Shown here one piece after another: positions 1 to 5,945 of a stretch of 7,566 nucleotides of DNA. Position numbers and translations under genes: made by a program. The notes under the pieces are model-generated. The model did not search any database, was not told the origin of the DNA, and saw nothing but the letters and a program-made list of their open reading frames with translations. The stretch comes from JAEUIV01 sp033763795 (lineage in GTDB: Bacteria > Planctomycetota > Phycisphaerae > Phycisphaerales > UBA1924): positions 1 to 7,566 of the forward strand of contig JANRJV010000074.1 of NCBI GenBank assembly GCA_033763795.1, read 5' to 3'. Position 1 is the first letter of the stretch. Each line of letters begins with the position of its first letter.

Positions 1-1
1 C

Positions 2-370
2 GGCGCCCCTAAAATGAACGAGCGGGCCCGCGCCGTGCTCGAGCCTCTGATCCGCGACTGGGTGCAGATCCTGCCGCTGGAGTGCCTGAACACCGGGCCG
101 CACTGGCTCATCAACTGCCTGGCCTACCTGCCGGGTGTCGCTGACATGGAACGGTCACCGATCCAACGACATCCGTCGGGGTACATATCACTTGATCGAG
201 AAGCAGGCTTAGTCCTCAACCCTCCCCTCGACGGCGCGCCCTGGCCGCCCATCTTCAAGGTCGAACCGTTCGACACCGACGTCTACGTGAGCGGCGAGTT
301 CAAGCGCCGCTACGACGAAGCGCAGCTTACGGGTCTCAACCTCAAGCCAATCCGCATCGTCGAGCGCTGA
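2..370 (+). CDS. Imm11/DUF1629-like immunity-type protein, 3' part only
   Basis: The frame is open to the left edge of the window, so this is read as the C-terminal part of a longer gene. The first ATG (position 14, 118 residues to the stop) has no Shine-Dalgarno-like sequence before it. Three blocks, numbered from that ATG, recall the Imm11 (DUF1629) family: VLEPLI...VQILPLE (about 8-23); INCLAYLPGVADMERS (33-48), like the family's 'lNvl..vd.lD.erS' stretch; and the ending FKVEPFDTDVYVSGEF...LTGL (81-108), like 'iFri.....vFvsdeFk....aagLtGl'. Family members are usually about 180-200 residues, so some 60 N-terminal residues probably lie outside the window. Such proteins are thought to neutralise a cognate polymorphic toxin in the cytoplasm; no toxin is visible here. 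Bases about 160-220 look more AT-rich than the neighbours. The gene converges on the kinase gene, with 86 bp between the stops. The assignment comes from remembered motifs and is moderate. Confidence 0.55.
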   Translation, partial: GAPKMNERARAVLEPLIRDWVQILPLECLNTGPHWLINCLAYLPGVADMERSPIQRHPSGYISLDREAGLVLNPPLDGAPWPPIFKVEPFDTDVYVSGEFKRRYDEAQLTGLNLKPIRIVER

Positions 371-456
371 GCCTCCCAGCCGCACGTCTCCGGCCTCGTG
401 ACGAGAAGCCCGAACGACCCGGCCGCTCTGCGGCTTGGTCGCGTGAGCGCGATCGG

Positions 457-1833
457 CTACGCCGACTCCCTGAGCATGTCCTCGAGCAGGAACGCGGTGA
501 CGGTCACTGCCACGCGTCTCTCGGCCACCGCGGTGGCCCAGAAGGCGGCGGCGACCGCGGCGGCCGACAGCACTATCATCGCGGCGGCGCCGGCCCCGCC
601 GACGATGACCCGGTGGCGGGCGATGAACTTGCGTGCGCGATACGACCGGGATTCGGGCCCGGCAGCGAGCGGCTCGCCGCGGAGATACCGCTGCAGGTCG
701 TCGGCGATGGCGCGCGGGCTCTGGTAGCGGCGCGTGCGGTCCTTGCGCATCGCCATCAGCGGGATCCACTCCAGTTCCTTGAACAGAATCCGCGTCAGGT
801 CGCTGGTGCGTGTCTGGCGCCGCTCGGCGATGCGCTGGGCTTCTTCCCCGAGTTCGCTGAGGCGAGTGCTGGGCCGCGGGGGCTGCATTTCTCGGATCAG
901 TCGCTGGATCTCCGCGTAGCCTGCGCGTCGCAGAAGGCGTCCGTCGAACGGGGCGACGCCGGCCAGCAGCTCGTACAGCACGACACCTAGGCTGTACACG
1001 TCCGTCCGCGTGTCGATGTCCAGCCGCCCCGGGTCGGCCTGCTCGGGGGACATGTACTCGGGCGTGCCGATCATCAGGCCTGATTCTTCGAAGACAGCCT
1101 GCTCCGTGAGCGCACGCGTTGTGGCTTTCGCGACGCCGAAGTCGATGACCACCGGCGCCGGCTTGTTATCGCGGAGCGACACGAGGATGTTTGAGGGCTT
1201 GAGATCCCGGTGGATGATCCCTTTATGGTGGGCGTGCTGGACGGCGTCGCACACCTGCTCGAAGAGGCTGATCCGCTGGCGGATGTCGAGACGCTCGCGG
1301 TCGCAGAACTCGGTGATCGGGAGCCCCGCGACGTACTCCATCACGAAGTACGGGCGCCCCGAGGCGGTGGTGCCGGCGTCGAAGACCTTCGCGACGCCCG
1401 GGTGGTCCATGATTGCCAGCGCCTGACGTTCCTGCTCGAAGCGGGCTATGACGCTTCGAGAGTCCGCCGAGTGCTTCACAACTTTCAGCGCCACACGGCG
1501 TGCGATCGGATCGAGCTGCTCGGCCAGGTACACCTCCCCGAAGCCACCGACGCCGAGGATCGAGAGCAGCCGATACCGATCGACCCAATCGCCGATCGCC
1601 AGTTCTGCGCGGCCGATGCGGACGTCGGCCGGAGGGCGCGGATCGAGGCTGGCGGTGGTCATCTCATCGAGCGCCGGCGGCGGCAGAGCCAGCAGGCGCA
1701 CGGCATGAGCCAGCAGTTCCGCGTCGTTACCGGCCATCCGTCGCAGGAGCGACTCACGTTCGTGCGGGGGGGGCGCGACGCACAGCGTCGCGGATCTCTG
1801 CGGCGCGCTTCTCGCGGTCGGTTTCCATTGCAT
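457..1833 (-). CDS. Membrane-anchored Ser/Thr protein kinase, frameshifted N-terminus and no sensor domain
   Basis: Hanks-type kinase that should phosphorylate Ser/Thr of cytoplasmic partners, plausibly the sigma factor of the same operon. Numbered on the 458-residue frame: helical N-terminal segment (24-50), glycine loop GVGGFG (94-99), Lys117 in VALKVV, HRDLKPSN (208-215), DFG (231-233), SPE of the activation segment (262-264), DVYSLG (278-283), membrane segment about 408-432, then a tail of only about 26 residues. All catalytic residues are present. Relatives with this layout usually continue past the membrane into coiled-coil and TPR repeats; here a TAG at 457-459 ends the protein, so the sensor part is missing. 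Residues 1-20 of this frame look unlike the family. A better N-terminus, METDREKRAAEIRDAV, starts at 1828 in another frame behind a well-placed AGGGG and would join the kinase frame if the G8 run at 1766-1773 were G7, giving 456 residues. It is the last gene of the operon, 25-30 bp after the WD40 kinase. Confidence 0.9.
   Translation of the reverse strand: MQWKPTARSAPQRSATLCVAPPPHERESLLRRMAGNDAELLAHAVRLLALPPPALDEMTTASLDPRPPADVRIGRAELAIGDWVDRYRLLSILGVGGFGEVYLAEQLDPIARRVALKVVKHSADSRSVIARFEQERQALAIMDHPGVAKVFDAGTTASGRPYFVMEYVAGLPITEFCDRERLDIRQRISLFEQVCDAVQHAHHKGIIHRDLKPSNILVSLRDNKPAPVVIDFGVAKATTRALTEQAVFEESGLMIGTPEYMSPEQADPGRLDIDTRTDVYSLGVVLYELLAGVAPFDGRLLRRAGYAEIQRLIREMQPPRPSTRLSELGEEAQRIAERRQTRTSDLTRILFKELEWIPLMAMRKDRTRRYQSPRAIADDLQRYLRGEPLAAGPESRSYRARKFIARHRVIVGGAGAAAMIVLSAAAVAAAFWATAVAERRVAVTVTAFLLEDMLRESA
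1754..1828 (-). other. Out-of-frame native N-terminus of the second kinase (24 codons)
   Basis: An ATG at 1828-1826 opens 24 codons, METDREKRAAEIRDAVRRAP followed by PART, and ends at a TGA at 1756-1754. Its first 21 residues look like the usual start of planctomycete ECF-linked kinases and would run directly into HERESLL of the kinase frame if one C were removed from the C8 run. The matching part of the upstream kinase (VRALFDKARALPGDARERFL) has the same helical pattern. The ATG lies 5 nt after AGGGG, whereas the ATG of the intact frame (1833-1831) directly abuts it. This is therefore probably the real translation start, cut off by an indel that is either genuine or a sequencing error. Confidence 0.7.
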
Positions 1834-1838
1834 CCCCT
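1834..1838 (-). promoter_or_regulatory. Shine-Dalgarno site AGGGG that favours the ATG at 1828
   Basis: On the minus strand the sequence reads GCAGGGGATGCAATGGAA. Two ATGs in different frames lie 5 nt apart. AGGGG is 5 nt from the second ATG (1828), an acceptable distance, but 0 nt from the first (1833). This supports initiation at 1828, in the frame later broken by the G8 run. Confidence 0.55.
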
Positions 1839-1858
1839 GCGAGGTGCGGACGTAGCGC

Positions 1859-4800
1859 TCACAGTATTGCAGAGAACTCGCCCGTGCGTGGACTGGCGGG
1901 CGGCGGCGCGGTCCAGACCCGCGCGGTGCCGTCGCGCGAGCCGGAGATCAGCGTCTGTCCGTCGCGGCTGATCGCAAGGCGCCGGATGTGCCCCGTGTGC
2001 CCGCGGAGCTGCGCGACCTCGTCGCCGGTCGCCAGGTCCCAGACGCGGATCACGCCGGTCAGATCGGCGCTGAAGAGGCGCCGGCCGTCCGGGCTGAAGA
2101 CGGTGTCGAGGACCTCGCGCGTGTGCCCTGTGAGCGTCTTCTGGAGCTCGAACGTGCGGGCGTCGTAGATGCGGATGCGATCGTCGAGACCCTGCACCGC
2201 CAGCCGCGCGCGGTCGTCGCTGTAGGCGAACGCCTCGACGGCGGTGCGGCGTGCGTCGGTCGTGAAGAGCACGCGGCCGTTCTTGTACGACTGCGCGATC
2301 AGCCGGAAGGTGCCCGGCGACTGGTCCACGTGGACGAACACGCCCGCGCCGTGATCGATCGTGGGCCCGTCGAAGCCCGCCAGCGCCGCCAGCGGCTCGC
2401 GCGCGACGGTCCCCGCGGCGATGTCCGCGACGAGGATCGCGCCTTCTTCGGGCATCAGGTCCAGGACGAAGCGCCGGCCCGTGCGATCGAAGTGCGCCTC
2501 GTCGAGCCGGTGCGTCCGGTGCGGGAAGGACGCCAGCGGCGCGAGCGTGGCCGCGTCCCACACGCGCACCATGTGCGCGTACTCGCGGGTGACAAGCGTC
2601 TGTTCGTCGGGGGAGAGCGCCAGGTCGATCACGAGGCTCGGCACCGGCGCGTGCGCGACGCGCTCGCCCGTTTCGAGCGAGTACACGGAGACGCTGCGGT
2701 CCCAGCTGCCGACGACCGCCTGGTTCCGCCGCCGGCTGATCGCCACGGGGTGCACGAGGTCCGTGTGGCCGCGGAGCACCATGCTGCTGCCCGGCCGCGC
2801 CAGCGGGCCCGAGCGCACGTCCCACTCGCGGATGACGCCGCTCGTGTCGACGGTCCAGAGCGAGGCGCTGTCCTCGGCGAAGCGCGCGTCCTGGACCTCC
2901 GCGTCGTGCCCCAGGAACTCGAAGCGGATGTCGAGCGTGTCGGCGTCGAGCACGTGCAGACGGCGATCGCGGCTGCCCGCGGCGACCAGCCGCCCGTCGG
3001 GGCTCACGCAGAGGCTCAGCGACGCGTCGAAGGAGTGCCGCACGCGGCGCAGCAGCTCGGGCGTGTCGCCGCTCACGTCCCACAGGTCCAGCGTGCCGTC
3101 GACGCAGTGGACGTAGAGCCGCCGGCCCTCGGGATCGAAGGCGAGGCTGATCGGCCGCTCGCGCAGCTCGGGGGTCTCGAGGCAGATCGTGGCGTCGTTG
3201 AGGTCCAGGATCCTCACCGTCGCTCGGGGCTGGTCGCGATCGCCCATGCTGAAGGCGACGCGTGCGCCGTCGCGGGTGAGCGCCAGCCCCTGCACGTAGC
3301 GCGGGCCGCCCGGGTAGACCGTCCGCACCGCGCCGCTCGCGGTGTCGAGCACGCAGACCCGGGAGCCCGTCAGGCTGCGGTGCTCGACGAGAAAGAACGC
3401 GAGCACGCGCCCGTCGGCGCTCAGGCGGGCCCTGGATATGTGCGCGGACTCGAAGTCCTCGCTCTGTATCGCGCGCTCGGCGCCGGAGTCCGGATCGATC
3501 GCGGCGAGCGAGGCGTCCTGCAGAGGCACGAGGTCGGGGAATCGCGAGGCCTGGGCGCCGAGCCACACGCACAGCCGCGAAGCCGGGCCCGGGCCGACGG
3601 AGCCCGTCGCGAGCGAGAGGACGGCGGAGTGCCGGCTGTTCACGAGGATCATCTCGTCCGCGTGCGCCCCGGGCGCCAGCGAGAAGGGCGGCTTCATCGG
3701 CGGCGGCAGCGAGGGCGTGACGACGCGGACGCTCTCGTCGAGTCTTGAGACCAGGTGGCGGTATTCCCAGCCCTGGTGCTGTGAGGGGGCAGCGGCGAGG
3801 TGGCGGCGCGCGGCCGCGACGTCCCCCTCGGCCACCGAGAGCGACGCGGCGCTCATGGACGCGATGTAGGTCTGCCACAGGCTGGCCTCGCGCGTCGCCC
3901 GCGCCTCCGACCAGAACATGGTGACGACGGCGAGCGAGACCACGAGCACGAGCAGCGAGGCGGCGACGGCGGCCGAGAGTCCGCGGTTGCGGCGGATGAA
4001 GCGGCCCGTGACGTAGCGGAGCGTGGGCGGACGCGCGAGGATCGGCTCGGAGCTGAGGTAGCGGCGGAGGTCGATGGCGAAGGCCGCGGCCGACTGGTAG
4101 CGGTCGTCGGGCTCGCGGGCCGCCGCCTTGTGGATCATGGTCTCGATGTCGCCGCGCAGCGAGCGATCGAGCGCGCCCAGCCGCCTGGGCTCGGTCGTCA
4201 GCATCAGCTTGAGGGCGGCGGCGACGGGCAGTCCGTCGACCTCGAACGGGCGGCGCCCGGTGAGCATCTCGTAGGCGATGACGCCCAGGGCATAGACGTC
4301 GCTGCGCGTGTCGGTCATGGTCGGGTCGCCCGCCGCCTGCTCGGGGCTGAGATAGGGCACGGTGCCGACGACCTGTCCCGCGACGGTGTGGGCGCTGTGA
4401 TCGGTCTCCGTTTCGAGCAGCCGGCAGACGCCGAAGTCGAGGATCTTGGGCTGCACGCCGGTGCCCGCGACGGTTCCGCTCGCCGAGGTGCCGGGGTCGA
4501 CCGAGTGCACCATAATGTTGTCGGGGGTCAGGTCGCGGTGCACGATGCCGCGCTGGTGGGCGTGCGTGACGGCGTCGCAGATCATCGCGACGAGCTGCAG
4601 CCGCTCCGCGACGCCGGGCCGATCCTCGCGCAGGTACGCCCGGAGCGAGCGGCCCTCGACCAGCTCCATCACCATGTAGGGGCGCGAGCCGCCCTGGGCG
4701 TCGGGCTCGCTGCCCGCGTCGATCACCTGGACGATGCCCGGGTGGCGCAACTGGGCCAGGGCCTGCATTTCCCGGCGGAAACGCCGCATGCCCGAGCGGC

Positions 4801-5185
4801 CCAGGATGTGCGGGTTCATGACCTTGATGGCGACGCGGCGCGACGGCTGGCGCTGCGAGGCCTCGTACACGATGCCCATCCCGCCGCGACCGATCTCGCG
4901 CTCGATGGTGTAGGGCCCGATCGTCCGCGGGGGCGCGGCGCGGTCGTCGTCGGTCGCGCTCTCGAGCTCGGCGGCGAGCCACTCCGCCCCCTCGCGGTCG
5001 CCCGGCTCGGTGAAGATGTGGTCGCGGTCCCCGGCTTCGTCCATGGCGAGCAGCTCGAGCACCTCGCGGCGGACGGCCTCGTCCCGGCACGATTCGCTGA
5101 GGAAACGCTCGCGTGCGTCGCCCGGGAGCGCGCGGGCTTTGTCGAAGAGGGCGCGCACCAGAGCCGGGCGTGACAGCCGGGTCAT
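1859..5185 (-). CDS. Receptor-type Ser/Thr protein kinase with C-terminal WD40 repeats
   Basis: Single-pass membrane kinase of 1108 residues: cytoplasmic kinase domain, then a large WD40 region expected outside the inner membrane as sensor or docking surface. Order: helical N-terminal segment (about 5-50), glycine loop GRGGMG (99-104), Lys121 in VAIKVM, HRDLTPDN (216-223), DFG (250-252), SPE in PYLSPEQ, DVYALG, membrane segment about 402-425, a short helical linker (SMSAASLSVAEGDVAAARRH) ending in GWEYRHL, then WD40 repeats from about 489 to 1100. The clearest repeats are LRGHTDLV...DRSVSVYSLETG, LTGHTREV...GVIRVWDLATG and the last one, LRGHTGHI...GTARVWT. About 12-14 blades can be picked out, enough for two seven-bladed propellers. 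Catalytic residues are intact, but the usual HRDLKP lysine is Thr220. The start at 5185 was chosen because its ATG overlaps the sigma-factor TGA (ATGA); a GTG at 5218 would add 11 residues. Its direct partner is probably the upstream sigma factor. Confidence 0.95.
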   Translation of the reverse strand: MTRLSRPALVRALFDKARALPGDARERFLSESCRDEAVRREVLELLAMDEAGDRDHIFTEPGDREGAEWLAAELESATDDDRAAPPRTIGPYTIEREIGRGGMGIVYEASQRQPSRRVAIKVMNPHILGRSGMRRFRREMQALAQLRHPGIVQVIDAGSEPDAQGGSRPYMVMELVEGRSLRAYLREDRPGVAERLQLVAMICDAVTHAHQRGIVHRDLTPDNIMVHSVDPGTSASGTVAGTGVQPKILDFGVCRLLETETDHSAHTVAGQVVGTVPYLSPEQAAGDPTMTDTRSDVYALGVIAYEMLTGRRPFEVDGLPVAAALKLMLTTEPRRLGALDRSLRGDIETMIHKAAAREPDDRYQSAAAFAIDLRRYLSSEPILARPPTLRYVTGRFIRRNRGLSAAVAASLLVLVVSLAVVTMFWSEARATREASLWQTYIASMSAASLSVAEGDVAAARRHLAAAPSQHQGWEYRHLVSRLDESVRVVTPSLPPPMKPPFSLAPGAHADEMILVNSRHSAVLSLATGSVGPGPASRLCVWLGAQASRFPDLVPLQDASLAAIDPDSGAERAIQSEDFESAHISRARLSADGRVLAFFLVEHRSLTGSRVCVLDTASGAVRTVYPGGPRYVQGLALTRDGARVAFSMGDRDQPRATVRILDLNDATICLETPELRERPISLAFDPEGRRLYVHCVDGTLDLWDVSGDTPELLRRVRHSFDASLSLCVSPDGRLVAAGSRDRRLHVLDADTLDIRFEFLGHDAEVQDARFAEDSASLWTVDTSGVIREWDVRSGPLARPGSSMVLRGHTDLVHPVAISRRRNQAVVGSWDRSVSVYSLETGERVAHAPVPSLVIDLALSPDEQTLVTREYAHMVRVWDAATLAPLASFPHRTHRLDEAHFDRTGRRFVLDLMPEEGAILVADIAAGTVAREPLAALAGFDGPTIDHGAGVFVHVDQSPGTFRLIAQSYKNGRVLFTTDARRTAVEAFAYSDDRARLAVQGLDDRIRIYDARTFELQKTLTGHTREVLDTVFSPDGRRLFSADLTGVIRVWDLATGDEVAQLRGHTGHIRRLAISRDGQTLISGSRDGTARVWTAPPPASPRTGEFSAIL
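5182..5185 (-). promoter_or_regulatory. ATGA stop/start overlap coupling sigma factor and WD40 kinase
   Basis: The sigma-factor TGA (5184-5182) shares bases with the ATG of the kinase (5185-5183). No strong purine-rich ribosome site precedes this ATG, since the upstream bases read CTCGGGCGCCTCGGC. Reinitiation by ribosomes finishing the sigma gene is therefore likely, giving coupled output of sigma factor and kinase. Confidence 0.7.
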
Positions 5186-5745
5186 GCCGAGGCGCCCGAG
5201 AGATGACGCCTGAGCCACGCCCGGCCGAAGCGCCAGTCGCTTTCGGCGGTGGAGGTTGAGATGCCCAGCCGGTCGGCGGCCTCGCCCACGCTCAGCCCGC
5301 CGAAGAAGCGGAAGATGACGAGCTGGGCGGCGCGCGGGTGCTCCGACTCGAGCAGGCCGATGGCCTCGTCGAGCGTCTCGGCGCTGCAGGGTTGACCGGC
5401 GGGCAGGAGGGCGACGTCGAGCGAGACGGCGCGCATGTTGCCGCCGCGCTTGACGCGCTGGCGGGCGCGCACGTGATCGATCAGGATGCGGCGCATGGCG
5501 ACGGCGGCGAGAGCGCGGATGTGCACGTGATCGCTGGGGCTGCTGCCCGTCTCCGAGGCGAGCTTCATGAAGGCCTCGTGGACGAGGGCGGTCGGCTGGA
5601 TGGTCAGCGGTCCCTCGCGCCTGAGGAGCGAGGCGGCCATGCGGCGCAGCTCGTCGTAGACCAGCGGCATGAGCCGCGCCACCACGTCGCTGTCAGCGGG
5701 CGGCGGGGGCGAGTTCGGGTTCTGGTCCGGGTCGAGGCCGATCAT
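5182..5745 (-). CDS. ECF-type RNA polymerase sigma factor (Sigma70_ECF family)
   Basis: Alternative sigma factor of 187 residues that directs RNA polymerase to a dedicated promoter set. Region 2 spans about residues 20-95: LMPLVYDELRRMA (25-37), TIQPTALVHEAF (48-59), then RRILIDHVRARQRVKRGG (85-102). A variable linker follows, then region 4 (about 124-184) with the helix-turn-helix around LSVGEAADRLGISTSTAESD (151-170). The motifs PLVYDELRRMA, PTALVHEAF and ILIDHARA-like are typical of the family that planctomycetes and acidobacteria encode in many copies. The N-terminus is about 15 residues shorter than usual, and in-frame sequence upstream of the ATG shows no family resemblance, so the ATG at 5745 is kept; only a weak CGGA precedes it. 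Where ordinary ECF sigmas have the acidic DAED patch of region 2.2, this one has Q-P-T-A. It is the first gene of the operon, and no anti-sigma factor with a ZAS motif is nearby, so control by the adjoining kinases is the natural inference. Confidence 0.93.
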   Translation of the reverse strand: MIGLDPDQNPNSPPPPADSDVVARLMPLVYDELRRMAASLLRREGPLTIQPTALVHEAFMKLASETGSSPSDHVHIRALAAVAMRRILIDHVRARQRVKRGGNMRAVSLDVALLPAGQPCSAETLDEAIGLLESEHPRAAQLVIFRFFGGLSVGEAADRLGISTSTAESDWRFGRAWLRRHLSGASA

Positions 5746-5945
5746 GGGGAGTCCGCACGGAGAGACGGTGCACGGGCCGCGGGGGGCAGGGGGGCGAGTC
5801 TCCGCCCGGGGCCGAGGCCGACGATTTTTTGCGAATTGTGCCGAGGCTGCGGCGTGGCGTTGTCGCGTGAAGTGTGGCCCCCAGGTGCGGGGACGTCAAG
5901 AACAGTCGGGCGGGCTCGGCGCGCCCCTGATCAGGAGCTTTCAGC
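5746..5945. promoter_or_regulatory. Divergent control region between the sigma operon and the surface-protein gene
   Basis: This 200-bp gap separates two start codons that point away from each other, so it must hold the operon promoter and probably that of the surface-protein gene. Its one AT-rich island is at about 5824-5838 (ATTTTTTGCGAATTG), a likely place for promoter melting or UP-type contacts. No convincing -35/-10 pair of the housekeeping type was found on either strand. Next to the sigma start lie G-runs on the plus strand (5774-5776, 5781-5786, 5789-5794, 5808-5811), which make the sigma mRNA leader C-rich. No gene is supported inside the gap. Confidence 0.5.
5933..5937 (+). promoter_or_regulatory. 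Shine-Dalgarno site of the surface-protein gene
   Basis: AGGAG lies 8 nt before the ATG at 5946, a near-ideal site. It fixes the start codon of the secreted protein, whose first residues form a signal peptide. Confidence 0.75.

Noticed and set aside
422..434. A GCCGC-TCT-GCGGC hairpin between the converging genes, considered as a two-way terminator; a second weak hairpin lies at 392-410.
   Set aside because: The stem is only 5 bp and no U-run follows on either strand, so a terminator cannot be supported.
1988..3748. A 586-codon plus-strand open frame antisense to the WD40 region.
   Set aside because: The composition is rich in Arg, Ala, Val and His without domains, and it mirrors the kinase codons. 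No ribosome site or family resemblance was seen.
1659..5090. An open frame of 1143 codons on the minus strand overlapping most of the WD40 kinase gene.
   Set aside because: It lies in another frame of the kinase gene and its product is dominated by Arg, Ala, Gly and Pro, as expected for a shadow frame in GC-rich coding DNA. The kinase frame has full catalytic motifs.
5762..5802. GAGAC/GTCTC inverted repeat, considered as an operator.
   Set aside because: Five-base arms 31 nt apart are expected by chance.
5800..5830. GC-rich sequence followed by T6 on the plus strand, which looks at first like an intrinsic terminator.
   Set aside because: No stable stem with a usable loop precedes the T-run (GGCCGAGGCC has only a 2-nt loop), and its position between divergent genes suits a promoter better.
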